Assembly: GCF_022179805.1 (NCBI RefSeq)
Contig: NZ_BPUO01000007.1
Coordinates: 419,947 to 483,946 of the forward strand
DNA from: Cupriavidus pauculus
Lineage (GTDB): Bacteria > Pseudomonadota > Gammaproteobacteria > Burkholderiales > Burkholderiaceae
Length of the DNA: 64,000 nt
Direction: 5' to 3'
A program made the translations under genes and the position numbers. Shown here piece after piece: positions 53,012 to 61,809 of this stretch; the stretch's first letter is position 1, and each line of letters starts with the position of its first letter. The notes beneath the pieces are model-generated. The model did not search any database and had not been told where the DNA came from. It saw only the letters and a list, made by a program, of their open reading frames with translations.

Positions 53012-55222
53012 ATGAAGCGAAGCGTATCGGTGTTGGCGGGCGCACTGCTGTGGTCGGCAGGCGTGGCCCATGCCGTGCCCAGCTTTCGCGATGTGCGCAA
53101 CGACTGGCGCAGCGCCGATGTCGTGGTGACCGATCGTCATGGGCAGACCGTGGCGCGTGTGCGCGACGACTTCCAGGCACGTCGTGGTGACTGGGTGACG
53201 CTGGCCGATACCTCGCCCGCCTTGCGCACGGCCATCGTGCTGTCGGAAGACCGACGCTTCTACGCACACAGCGGTGTGGATTGGCAGGGCGTGGCGGCCG
53301 CCGCTTGGGCCAACCTGTGGAACACGCGCACGCGTGGCGCATCGACGCTGACGATGCAGTTGGCCGGCCTGCTCGACGAAGACCTGCGCGCGGGCCGTGG
53401 CCGCAGCCTGGGCCAGAAGATGGGACAGGTCGTCAGTGCATCGTCGCTGGAGCGCGGCTGGAGCAAGGACCAGATCCTCGAAGCGTATCTGAACCTGGTG
53501 CCGTTCCGGGGCGAACTGGTAGGCTTGTCGGCCATGTCGCAGACGCTGTTCGGCAAGGTGCCGAGCGGGCTCGACGCGCGCGAGGCGGCGCTGGCCGTGG
53601 CGCTGGTGCGCAGCCCGAATGCCGGCGCGGAGCAGGTGTCGAAGCGCGCGTGCGGCATCCTGCGCGACATGAAACTGCCACGCGAGTGCGACGGCCTGGA
53701 TGGCTTTGCCGCACTGGTGCTGGCCAAGTCGGTGGGACGCTCTGGCGATGCGATGAACACGCGGCGCGATGCCAACCTTGCACCCCATCTCGGGCGCCTG
53801 CTGGTGGCGCAGGCCCGCGCGGCGACGCCAGCAGGGGGACGCCTGCCGCAGCAGATCGCATCGACGCTCGATGCCGAAACGCAGCGCGTGGCGGTGGACA
53901 GCCTCGATCGCCATCTGCGTGAACTGTCTGGCCGCAATGTCGAGGACGGCGCCGTGGTGGTGATCGACAACGCCAGCGGCGATGTGCTGGCCTATGTCGG
54001 CTCGTCGGGTGCGCTGTCGTCGGCGTCGCAGGTGGACCATGCGGCTGCATTGCGACAGGCTGGTTCGACGCTCAAGCCGTTCCTGTACGCACAGGCCATC
54101 GAGGAGCGGCGGCTGACGGCCGCGTCGCTGCTCGACGATCGTCCCGTCAACCTGCCCACCGGTGGCGGGCTCTACATTCCACAGAACTACGATCATCGCT
54201 ATGCGGGCTGGGTCAGCCTGCGCGCGGCGCTGGGGTCGTCGCTGAACGTGCCGGCGGTGCGCACGCTGGTCATGGTCACACCGCACCGGTTTCATCGGCG
54301 CCTGGTATCGCTGGGGCTGCCATTGACGCAGTCGGGCGATTACTACGGCTACAGCCTCGCGCTGGGTAGTGCCGATGTGTCGCTGCTGTCGCTGACCAAT
54401 GCGTATCGTGGTTTCGCCAACGCGGGCGCCTATGCGCCGTCGCGCATGACGATGGGTGCGCCGCTGCCCGTCGTCAAAACGGTGATGTCACCGCAAGCCA
54501 CTTATGTCATCGGCGACGTGCTGTCCGACCGCCACGCCCGCGCGCGTACGTTCGGGCTCGACAGCCCGCTGACCACGCGTTTCTGGACGGCCGTGAAGAC
54601 CGGCACCAGCAAGGACATGCGCGACAACTGGTGCGTGGGCTGGTCTCAGCGCTACACGGTGGGCGTGTGGGTGGGCAATGCCAGCGGCGCGAGCATGCAC
54701 GATGTATCGGGTGTGTCGGGGGCCGCGCCGGTATGGCACGAAGTCATGGAGTCCCTGCATCGCAATGCGCCAAGCCGCGCGCCGACGATACCGCCGGGCA
54801 TCGAACGCGTGGCGTTGACCTTCGACGACGACCTGGAGCCGGCACGTGAGGAGGTGTTCCTCGCAGGCACCGCGCTGCCGCGCATCCGCGTGGGGCAGCC
54901 GGGCAAGACGCAGGGCACGCCGGCCATCGCCAGCCCTGCCGACGGCACCATCTTCGCGCTCGATCCTGATATTCCGCCGGCGGCCCAGCGTGTCTGGTTT
55001 CATGCCGATGGCCTGACCGGACAGACCGCCAACGCGGTGAGCTGGCGCATGGACGGCAAGCCGCTGGGCAAGGGTGGGCAGGTTGGCTGGCTGCCATGGC
55101 CCGGACGCCACCGCGTGCAGCTTGTGGATGCGGCTGGCAAGGTCGTACACGAGATCGGCATCGAGGTACGCGGCGCAACCGTGCGCGAGATCAAGGGGCA
55201 GAAGGTTTCGCTGCAGCGTTGA
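53012..55222 (+). CDS. pbpC: Penicillin-binding protein 1C
   Basis: 736 aa bifunctional peptidoglycan synthase homologue. A signal or anchor segment (MKRSVSVLAGALLWSAGVAHA) is followed by the glycosyltransferase domain (catalytic Glu in SEDRRFYAHSGVD; RGASTLTMQLAGLL) and the transpeptidase domain with STLKPFLYA (SxxK), SSLNVPA (SxN) and KTGTSKDM (KTG). The BiPBP_C domain closes the protein (about 640-735). Alternative GTG starts lie 6 and 12 nt upstream next to AAAGAGGA. The pairing with alpha-2-macroglobulin suggests joint envelope repair and defence. Confidence 0.93.
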   Translation: MKRSVSVLAGALLWSAGVAHAVPSFRDVRNDWRSADVVVTDRHGQTVARVRDDFQARRGDWVTLADTSPALRTAIVLSEDRRFYAHSGVDWQGVAAAAWANLWNTRTRGASTLTMQLAGLLDEDLRAGRGRSLGQKMGQVVSASSLERGWSKDQILEAYLNLVPFRGELVGLSAMSQTLFGKVPSGLDAREAALAVALVRSPNAGAEQVSKRACGILRDMKLPRECDGLDGFAALVLAKSVGRSGDAMNTRRDANLAPHLGRLLVAQARAATPAGGRLPQQIASTLDAETQRVAVDSLDRHLRELSGRNVEDGAVVVIDNASGDVLAYVGSSGALSSASQVDHAAALRQAGSTLKPFLYAQAIEERRLTAASLLDDRPVNLPTGGGLYIPQNYDHRYAGWVSLRAALGSSLNVPAVRTLVMVTPHRFHRRLVSLGLPLTQSGDYYGYSLALGSADVSLLSLTNAYRGFANAGAYAPSRMTMGAPLPVVKTVMSPQATYVIGDVLSDRHARARTFGLDSPLTTRFWTAVKTGTSKDMRDNWCVGWSQRYTVGVWVGNASGASMHDVSGVSGAAPVWHEVMESLHRNAPSRAPTIPPGIERVALTFDDDLEPAREEVFLAGTALPRIRVGQPGKTQGTPAIASPADGTIFALDPDIPPAAQRVWFHADGLTGQTANAVSWRMDGKPLGKGGQVGWLPWPGRHRVQLVDAAGKVVHEIGIEVRGATVREIKGQKVSLQR

Positions 55223-55313
55223 TCATTGCGCGTGGAGCGTTGAAGGCGTGTGCGCCGGTCTGGGCCACAATGACGCTTTCTTTCGTTGTCTTTCGCACCA
55301 AGCCCCGATCCCG

Positions 55314-56270
55314 ATGACTTCGCTGCCCGCTCTCGATGCTGCCGCCACGGCAGCCCGCCTGCCTTACCCCGAACTCGCCCAGGCCATCGCGTCGATGCTG
55401 GGCGAGCTGCGCGACGGCACCGCCATGGCGCCGCCACGGATCGCGTTGCCGATTGGCGATGCGGAGCGCGGGCAGGGCACGCTGCTGGTGATGCCGGCGT
55501 GCAATCGCGACATCGTGATGACCAAGAACATCACCGTGCATCCCGGCAATCCGCAGCGCGGGCTGGCCACGATCCTGGGCGAGGTGATGGTGGCCGACGC
55601 GCATACCGGCGAACGGCTGGCGATGCTGGACGGCCCGACGGTGACCGGGCGCCGCACCGCCGCCGTGTCGCTGCTGGCGGCGCAATCATTCGCACCGGTG
55701 ATTGACGGTGAACTGCTGATCGTCGGTGCTGGCGTGCAAGCGCAAACCCACCTCGAAGCGTTCGTCGCGGGCCTGCCGATCCGCAAGGTATGGCTGCAGT
55801 CCCGCACGCGCGACAAGGCCGAGGCGCTGGCGGTGCAGGCCCGTTCACTGGGTGTGGAGGCGGAGGTGGTCGACGAGGTGGCCTCGGTACTGCCTCGCGT
55901 CTCGATGGTGGTGACCGTGACGTCCAGCCGCACAGCCGTGCTGCCCGATCTCGATAGCGGGCTGTGGAACGACCGGCACTTCGTGGCTGGCGTGGGCGCT
56001 TTCCGGCCTGACATGTGCGAACTGCCGCCGGCGCTCTGCCAGGCAGCATCGGCTCAAGGGCGCCTGCTGGCCGACACGCTGTTCGGCATCGAGGACGAGG
56101 CCGGAGACCTGCTGCAGGCCGGCATCGACTGGAACACGGTGCAGCCGTTCGAGACCGCCATCCTGCAGGCCGATGCGCTGCGCGCCCGCACCGGCAGCCC
56201 GCTGGTGTTCAAGAGCGTGGGCTATGCGCTGTGGGACCTGGCTGCCTGCATTCTCGCCAGCCACAAGTGA
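55314..56270 (+). CDS. Ornithine cyclodeaminase / mu-crystallin family reductase
   Basis: 318 aa. Rossmann motif LLIVGAGVQAQTHLEAF and the family segments ACNRDIVMTKNITVHPGN and GPTVTGRRTAAVSLLAAQSF. The TGRRTAA variant, together with SVGYALWDLAA at the C-terminus, is typical of the Delta1-pyrroline-2-carboxylate / Delta1-piperideine-2-carboxylate reductases acting in hydroxyproline, proline or lysine turnover rather than true ornithine cyclodeaminases; this is inference from motif pattern. Chosen start MTSLPALDAAA. No operon partner. Confidence 0.88.
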   Translation: MTSLPALDAAATAARLPYPELAQAIASMLGELRDGTAMAPPRIALPIGDAERGQGTLLVMPACNRDIVMTKNITVHPGNPQRGLATILGEVMVADAHTGERLAMLDGPTVTGRRTAAVSLLAAQSFAPVIDGELLIVGAGVQAQTHLEAFVAGLPIRKVWLQSRTRDKAEALAVQARSLGVEAEVVDEVASVLPRVSMVVTVTSSRTAVLPDLDSGLWNDRHFVAGVGAFRPDMCELPPALCQAASAQGRLLADTLFGIEDEAGDLLQAGIDWNTVQPFETAILQADALRARTGSPLVFKSVGYALWDLAACILASHK

Positions 56271-56330
56271 GGCCGGCGACGCTCCGCTAAAGCGTCCGAA
56301 CACGTGTTTGAGTGCTGGCTTTGCAGCAAC

Positions 56331-56358
56331 AAAACCACTCCTAGCGAGTGGTTTTTCA
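56331..56358 (+). terminator. Terminator after the cyclodeaminase-family gene
   Basis: AAAACCACTC / GAGTGGTTTTTC stem with a 5-nt loop, 60 bp past the stop codon. Confidence 0.8.
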
Positions 56359-56564
56359 TTTGTGAAACCGAACCGTTGTGCAGACGCGTCGTTTTGGATG
56401 CAAAAACAGCGAAATAAGTGTCCGTCCTTTGGGTTAACCCTGCAGTTAGGGCATTTCTTCTATGATCGCGTGCCGTGTTTGAAACAGTCCGCGCAGGCCG
56501 CGCAGGATAATTGCGCCGGCAGTTCGCTGTATGTGGAACAAATGAGGACGGAGTAAGAGGAACA

Positions 56565-57290
56565 ATGAAAAAGATCTATAAGAAGATGCTGATGGCGGGT
56601 GCCGCCATGGCACTGGCTGGCGCCGCACAGGCCCAGTCCGCGGGCAGCAATATCGTGAGCTTTGGCTGGATGCGCGTGATGCCCACCGGCGATTCGCAAC
56701 TCCTGACGATCGATTCGCTCGGGGGCCGCCCGGTCGGTACGCAGCGCCCGAACACTGGCGCCAGCATCGATACGGCCGATACCGCCGGCCTGACGTTCGG
56801 GCACTTCTTCACCGACAACATCTCGGCCGAGATCGTGATGGGTATCCCGCCGAAGCACGACGTCAGCGGCGAGCGCGGCTACGCCCAGTATGGCAAACTC
56901 GGTGAAGTGCGCCAGTGGAGCCCGGCCATCGTCGCCAAGTGGCATTTCTTCGATGCCAAGACCAAGTTCCGCCCATACGTCGGTATCGGTGTGAACTACA
57001 CGTGGTTCACCAGCGAAACCGTCACGAACCAGACCTTCGTGGCGCGCGAATTCGCCCCGGGCTCGACGATGACGGCCACCGCCAGCTCGTCGTGGAACCC
57101 GGTGTTCAACGTCGGCGCCAACTACGCCATCAACGAGAAGTGGTTCGTTGGCTTCTCGGTGTCGTACGTGCCGATGTCGAGTACCGCGCACTTCACGACC
57201 ACGCTGCCGAACGGCGCCAAGGTCGAGTCGCACACCAAGATCAAGATCGATCCGGTGGTCACGTTCCTGAACGTAGGCTACAAGTTCTGA
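56565..57290 (+). CDS. ompW: OmpW-family outer-membrane protein
   Basis: 241 aa. A signal peptide (about 1-24, AGAAQAQ) is followed by a barrel pattern with AEIVMGIPPKHDVSG, the YVGIGVNYTWF strand and NEKWFVGFSVSYVPM, ending in the C-terminal aromatic GYKF used by the Bam complex. OmpW makes an eight-stranded barrel for small hydrophobic solutes. The start MKKIYKKM lies 6 nt after a GAGG site. Bounded by terminators on both sides. Confidence 0.94.
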   Translation: MKKIYKKMLMAGAAMALAGAAQAQSAGSNIVSFGWMRVMPTGDSQLLTIDSLGGRPVGTQRPNTGASIDTADTAGLTFGHFFTDNISAEIVMGIPPKHDVSGERGYAQYGKLGEVRQWSPAIVAKWHFFDAKTKFRPYVGIGVNYTWFTSETVTNQTFVAREFAPGSTMTATASSSWNPVFNVGANYAINEKWFVGFSVSYVPMSSTAHFTTTLPNGAKVESHTKIKIDPVVTFLNVGYKF

Positions 57291-57312
57291 TCCTTCACCG
57301 GACCAGAAACGC

Positions 57313-57341
57313 AAAAGGGCACCCTCGGGTGCCCTTTTTTA
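57313..57341. terminator. Bidirectional terminator between ompW and copZ
   Basis: AAAAGGGCACCC / GGGTGCCCTTTTTT stem with a 2-nt loop; T-tracts on both strands fit the convergent ompW and copZ. Confidence 0.85.
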
Positions 57342-57358
57342 TTGCCGCGCGGCTTGCT

Positions 57359-57559
57359 TCAGGCGGCCGACTTCACCGGGTAGCCGGCAGCCTCGATGGC
57401 CTGTTGCAGCGCCTGGCGATTGGCGCCCGATTCGACCTTGACCGACTGGGCCGGCACATCGGCGGCCACCTGCGCGGCGGGGTCGACGGCTTGGACGGCG
57501 CGGGTGATGGCGCCGACACAATGGTTGCAGGACATGCCTTCCACCTGGAACTGGATCAT
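57359..57559 (-). CDS. copZ: Copper chaperone CopZ (HMA domain)
   Basis: 66 aa, one heavy-metal-associated domain with the copper-binding GMSCNHCVGAITRAV. It passes Cu(I) to the CopA ATPase encoded divergently. The shared 174 bp intergenic region has a CueR-type operator for each gene. Confidence 0.95.
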   Translation of the reverse strand: MIQFQVEGMSCNHCVGAITRAVQAVDPAAQVAADVPAQSVKVESGANRQALQQAIEAAGYPVKSAA

Positions 57560-57615
57560 GGTGTCACTCCTTGTGAATGTTTAGCGAGAAGATCGATTCG
57601 GCCTGAAGTATGAAC

Positions 57616-57635
57616 CTTCCCATCATGGGAAGCGC
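57616..57635 (-). promoter_or_regulatory. CueR-type operator/promoter of copZ
   Basis: CTTCCCATCATGGGAAG at 57616-57632 is a near-perfect palindrome around a central base. On the minus strand it fills the 19-bp spacer between TTGCGC and CATACT, the stretched spacing used by MerR-family activators. Confidence 0.8.
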
Positions 57636-57663
57636 AAGGGCGATCTGATCTGCGTGGCAAACC

Positions 57664-57687
57664 TTGACCTTCCAATGATGGTAAGGT
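57664..57687 (+). promoter_or_regulatory. CueR-type operator/promoter of copA
   Basis: TTGACC (-35) runs into the dyad ACCTT-CCAATGATGG-TAAGGT, closely resembling the E. coli copA control site. The -10 element past it is weak, as expected of a CueR-dependent promoter. Confidence 0.8.
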
Positions 57688-57733
57688 CCACAGTGCACTT
57701 GTCGCGCACCGTGCGCATTGCCGAATCCGTCCC

Positions 57734-60199
57734 ATGTCCACCTCTGCTCCCGTCCTGAACGCCGTCGCTCCAGCCGCCGCGAATCCGTCCGAATGGCGCC
57801 TGCCCGTGGAGGGCATGACCTGCGCGTCGTGCGTGCGCCGCGTGGAAAACGCGCTGGCCAAGGTGCCCGGCGTACACGACGTGGCTGTCAACCTGGCCAC
57901 CGAACAGGCCACGCTTTATGTGGACAACGGTGCAGCACTGGCCGCGGCCGCCAAGGCGGTGGCCGATGCCGGCTACGACGTGCCGCGCGACGAGGTGGTG
58001 CTCGATATCGCCGACATGACGTGTGCATCGTGCGTGGGACGCGTGGAGCGTGCCCTGCGCGCCGTGCCGGGGGTGCAGGACGCCCAGGTGAACCTGGCCA
58101 CCGAGCGCGCCACCGTGGCGGTGCTGCGCGGTACCGCCGATGCCGCGACGCTGGCCGATGCCGTGACGCGTGCCGGATATGGCGCGAAGCCGGTGGTCGA
58201 CGAGGCTGCCGCAGGAGTGGGTACGGCACAGCCGCGTGTGGATTTCTGGAGCGGCCCGTGGCCCGTGGCGATCTCGGCCGCGTTGTCGGTGCCGTTGGTG
58301 GCGCCGATGGTGCTGGAATGGTTTGGCGTGCACGTGATGCTGCCCGGGTGGTTGCAATGGCTGCTGGCCACGCCCGTGCAGTTCGTGTGCGGCTGGCGCT
58401 TCTACAAGGCCGGCTACAAGGCCGTGCGCGCGGGCGCGGGCAATATGGACCTGCTGGTGGCGCTGGGTACGTCGGCCGCCTACGCGTTGTCGATCTGGCA
58501 GATGTTCGACGCGGAACCCGGTGCCATGCCACACCTGTACTTCGAAAGCGCGGCGGTGGTCATCACGCTGGTGCGGCTGGGCAAATGGCTCGAGGTGCGC
58601 GCCAAGCGCCAGACCGCCGACGCCATCCGCGCGCTGGCCGCACTGCGTCCCGATACGGCACGCGTGCGTCGCGGCGGTGTGGAGCAGTCGGTGGCGCTGG
58701 CCGAGGTACGCGTGGGCGACGAGATCGTCGTGCGGCCCGGCGAGCGGATTCCGGTCGATGCCGAAGTGGTGGAAGGCATCAGCCACGCCGACGAATCGAT
58801 GCTGACCGGTGAATCGTTGCCCGTGCCCAAGCAACCGGGTGACCGTCTGACCGGCGGCGCGATCAACTTCGAAGGGCTGCTGGTGGCGCGCACCGTGGCG
58901 GTGGGTGCCGAAACCGTGCTGGCTCGCATCATCCGCATGGTCGAGCACGCGCAGGCCGCCAAGGCGCCGATCCAGCGCATGGTCGACCAGGTCAGCGCCG
59001 TGTTCGTGCCCGTGGTGCTGGGCATCGCGCTGGCCACGCTGCTGGGCTGGGGCGTGATCGCCGGCGACTGGAGCCAGGCGCTGCTCAACGCCGTGGCCGT
59101 GCTGGTGATCGCATGCCCGTGCGCGCTGGGTCTGGCCACGCCGACGGCCATCATGGCTGGCACCGGTGCCGGCGCGCGCGCGGGCATCCTGATCAAGGAC
59201 GCCGAGGCGCTGGAAATCGCGCATCGCGTATCGGTGGTGGCATTCGACAAGACTGGCACGCTGACCGTCGGCAAGCCCGAGGTGGTGGCGCTGCATGCCG
59301 TGGATGGCGACGACGCCGCGCTGCTGGCAAAGCTGGGCGCGCTGCAGTCCGGCAGCGAGCATCCGCTGGCACGTGCAGTGTTGGCGCTGGCCAGCGAGCG
59401 CGGCGTGGCGACGCCCGTGGCCAGTGACGTGCGTGCGCTGCCGGGCCGGGGCATTGCCGGCGTGGTGGGTGGTCAGGCGCTGCAACTGGGCAGCGAGGGG
59501 CTGCGTGCCGAGCTGGGTGCCGATGCGGGTACGCTGCAGGCCGATGCCGAGCGGCTGCGCGGCGAAGGGCGCACCGTGTCGTGGCTGGTCGATCCTGCGC
59601 AGCGCACGGTGCTGGGCCTGGTGGCGTTTGGCGATGCGCTCAAGCCGGGCGCGGTCGCTGCCATCGCACGGTTGCGCGAAGCCGGTATCCGTACCGTCAT
59701 GCTGACCGGCGACAATGCCGGCGCGGCAGCCAGGGTCGCGCAGATGCTGGGCCTGGACGACGTGCAGGCAGAGGTGCTGCCGCAAGACAAGGCCGCGCGC
59801 GTGACGGCGCTCAGGCGCGGTGGTGAGGCCGTGGTGGCGATGGTGGGCGACGGCATCAACGATGCGCCGGCGCTGGCGGCAGCCGATGTCGGCATCGCCA
59901 TGTCCACCGGCACCGACGTGGCGATGCATGCGGCCGGTATCACGCTGATGCGCGGCGACCCTGCGCTGGTGGCGGACGCGCTGGCGGTATCGCATCGCAC
60001 CGTGCGCAAGATTCGGCAGAACCTGTTCTGGGCATTCATCTATAACGTGATCGGCATTCCGCTGGCCGTGGCCGGGTTGCTCAACCCGGTGGTGGCGGGT
60101 GCCGCGATGGCGTTTTCGAGTGTCAGCGTGGTGGGCAATGCGTTGCTGCTGCGCCGCTGGCATCCGCTGGCCGGCGCGCAGGCCAAGGAGGGGCAATGA
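57734..60199 (+). CDS. copA: Copper-exporting P1B-type ATPase
   Basis: 821 aa. Two N-terminal heavy-metal domains ([12 protein letters not shown] and [12 protein letters not shown]), eight membrane helices, the intramembrane metal site CPC ([18 protein letters not shown]), the phosphorylation motif [13 protein letters not shown], the P1B-specific SEHPLARA His-Pro pair and the hinge [24 protein letters not shown]. It exports Cu(I)/Ag(I) from the cytoplasm. Overlaps the downstream MerR-type gene by 4 nt (ATGA). Confidence 0.97.
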   Translation: MSTSAPVLNAVAPAAANPSEWRLPVEGMTCASCVRRVENALAKVPGVHDVAVNLATEQATLYVDNGAALAAAAKAVADAGYDVPRDEVVLDIADMTCASCVGRVERALRAVPGVQDAQVNLATERATVAVLRGTADAATLADAVTRAGYGAKPVVDEAAAGVGTAQPRVDFWSGPWPVAISAALSVPLVAPMVLEWFGVHVMLPGWLQWLLATPVQFVCGWRFYKAGYKAVRAGAGNMDLLVALGTSAAYALSIWQMFDAEPGAMPHLYFESAAVVITLVRLGKWLEVRAKRQTADAIRALAALRPDTARVRRGGVEQSVALAEVRVGDEIVVRPGERIPVDAEVVEGISHADESMLTGESLPVPKQPGDRLTGGAINFEGLLVARTVAVGAETVLARIIRMVEHAQAAKAPIQRMVDQVSAVFVPVVLGIALATLLGWGVIAGDWSQALLNAVAVLVIACPCALGLATPTAIMAGTGAGARAGILIKDAEALEIAHRVSVVAFDKTGTLTVGKPEVVALHAVDGDDAALLAKLGALQSGSEHPLARAVLALASERGVATPVASDVRALPGRGIAGVVGGQALQLGSEGLRAELGADAGTLQADAERLRGEGRTVSWLVDPAQRTVLGLVAFGDALKPGAVAAIARLREAGIRTVMLTGDNAGAAARVAQMLGLDDVQAEVLPQDKAARVTALRRGGEAVVAMVGDGINDAPALAAADVGIAMSTGTDVAMHAAGITLMRGDPALVADALAVSHRTVRKIRQNLFWAFIYNVIGIPLAVAGLLNPVVAGAAMAFSSVSVVGNALLLRRWHPLAGAQAKEGQ

Positions 60200-60603
60200 A
60201 TATTGGAGAAGCCGCGGCCGCCTCGGGCGTGACCGCGAAGATGATCAGGCACTACGAATCGATCGGCTTGGTGGACACGCCGCCGCGTAGCGAAGGCGGC
60301 TACCGCCGCTACGACGACCGCGCGGTGCACACCTTGCGCTTCGTCCGGCGCGCCCGTACGCTCGGATTCTCGCTCGACGAGATTCGAAACCTGCTGTCGC
60401 TCTGGCATGATCGCGGCCGGGCCAGTGCCGATGTCAAGGCGCTGACGCTCAAGCACGTGGCGGACCTGGAGGTAAGGATCGCCGAACTGGCCGCGATGCG
60501 CGATACGCTGCGATCGCTGGCCGAAGCGTGCACCGGTGATGATCGGCCTGACTGCCCGATTCTTTCGGATATGGCGTCGGACTGCGCGGGGTGTCACAAA
60601 TAG
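60196..60603 (+). CDS. cueR: Copper-responsive MerR-family regulator CueR
   Basis: 135 aa. Winged helix N-terminus [41 protein letters not shown], dimerisation helix (about 70-110), and the metal-binding pair C-x7-C (CTGDDRPDC), spaced as Cys112 and Cys120 of E. coli CueR. A further C-terminal CAGCHK is present. Coupled to copA by a 4-nt overlap; it should activate both copA and copZ at the two operators. Confidence 0.96.
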   Translation: MNIGEAAAASGVTAKMIRHYESIGLVDTPPRSEGGYRRYDDRAVHTLRFVRRARTLGFSLDEIRNLLSLWHDRGRASADVKALTLKHVADLEVRIAELAAMRDTLRSLAEACTGDDRPDCPILSDMASDCAGCHK

Positions 60604-60626
60604 GTAGCGATGTGATGGGTTTTCTT

Positions 60627-60744
60627 CCCTCTCCCTCTGGGAGAGGGGCGGGGGAGAGGGCAAGCGGTTCAAATCGCGACTAGTTGGCAAGCAGAGCCGC
60701 CGTGCCCTCACCCCCAACCCCTCTCCCACGGCGTGGGAGAGGGG
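60627..60744. repeat. Paired palindromic repeats (GGGAGAGG family)
   Basis: Two hairpins: CCCTCTCCC-TCT-GGGAGAGGG at 60627-60647 and a 12-bp stem CCCCTCTCCCAC / GTGGGAGAGGGG at 60718-60744, joined by a short unique stretch. They fill the gap between cueR and the hydrolase gene and match the unit at 24139. A dispersed extragenic palindrome; the pair resembles the layout of bacterial REP doublets. Confidence 0.7.
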
Positions 60745-60806
60745 AGCCAGACATACGGGCAGCAATCGAAAACAACAAGCAGGGCACCCACGAGGAGACG
60801 ATTGGG

Positions 60807-61718
60807 ATGGATCAACCTGTGATGGCCACCGCCATGCCTGACACCGCCGAAGCCAGCCGCCCCGCCACCGAATCGCGCCAGCGCATGCGTGACGGCACCG
60901 AACTGCTGCTGCGCACCTGGCTACCCGACCCACAACACTTTCCCGATCCGCTGGGCACCGTGCTGCTGGTACACGGACTCGCCGAACACAGCGGACGCTA
61001 TCCCCACGTGGCCGCCGTGCTGTGCGCGCTGGGGCTCCGTGTGCGTGCCTACGATCATCGCGGACACGGCGCCAGCGGCGGACCCCGCATGGTGGTGCCG
61101 AATCCCGACAGCTACCTCGATGATCTGGCCGAAATCTACGATGCGGCGGTGCGGCAATGGAACGAGTTGCCGATTGTCCTGGGCCACAGCATGGGCGGCC
61201 TGGTGGCGGCACGCTTTGCCACGGCGCGCGTGCGGCCCATTCGCGCGCTGATCCTGTCATCGCCGGCGCTGGCGCTGAAGTTGTCCAACAGTATGCTCAC
61301 GCTGCATCGCGTGCTGCTGGCATTGGTGCCGCGTATGCGCGTGCCGAATCCGATCGACGCCCGGCTGCTGTCGCACGATCCGGAAGTGGCGCGTGCCTAT
61401 CGCACCGACCCGCTCGTGCAGGGCACGATCAGCGCTAGCGTGCTGGAGTCATTCATTCGTGGCATGGCGCGCGCCCAGGCCGACGCGGCGCGGCTGGAAG
61501 CGCCAATGCTGATGCTGGTGGGCGGTGCGGACCGCATCGTCGACCCCCAGGGCAGCCGCACGTTCTTCGACGGCGCGCCCGAGGACCTGCGCGAAATGGT
61601 CTGGTTCGACAACGGCTACCACGAGATCTTCAACGAGGCCGAACCGCTGCGCGGCGAGGTGCTGGCGGCACTGGCCGACTGGCTGCGCCGGCACCTGGAG
61701 GCTCCGGCAAAGCCCTGA
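60807..61718 (+). CDS. Alpha/beta hydrolase (monoacylglycerol lipase-like)
   Basis: 303 aa. The N-terminal oxyanion segment LLVHGLAEHSGRYPHVAAVL, DHRGHGASGG and the nucleophile elbow GHSMGG are the hallmarks of the serine-aminopeptidase/monoacylglycerol lipase group (Hydrolase_4). The catalytic Asp is in GGADRIVDP and the His in DNGYHEIFNE. No signal peptide. GAGGAG 9 nt upstream supports the ATG at 60807. Substrate unknown. Confidence 0.92.
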   Translation: MDQPVMATAMPDTAEASRPATESRQRMRDGTELLLRTWLPDPQHFPDPLGTVLLVHGLAEHSGRYPHVAAVLCALGLRVRAYDHRGHGASGGPRMVVPNPDSYLDDLAEIYDAAVRQWNELPIVLGHSMGGLVAARFATARVRPIRALILSSPALALKLSNSMLTLHRVLLALVPRMRVPNPIDARLLSHDPEVARAYRTDPLVQGTISASVLESFIRGMARAQADAARLEAPMLMLVGGADRIVDPQGSRTFFDGAPEDLREMVWFDNGYHEIFNEAEPLRGEVLAALADWLRRHLEAPAKP

Positions 61719-61809
61719 AGGCGGCGGCACGCAAGTCGTGCGATGATGCCCGGCATTCCGACAAGAAAAAAAACCGATGCCCTCAGGGCAAGCAAAGGAT
61801 GCAAGGGAA

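Noticed and set aside
55074..55313. Longer start for the cyclodeaminase-family gene inside pbpC
   Set aside because: It would overlap ~150 bp of pbpC and the extra residues do not match the family.
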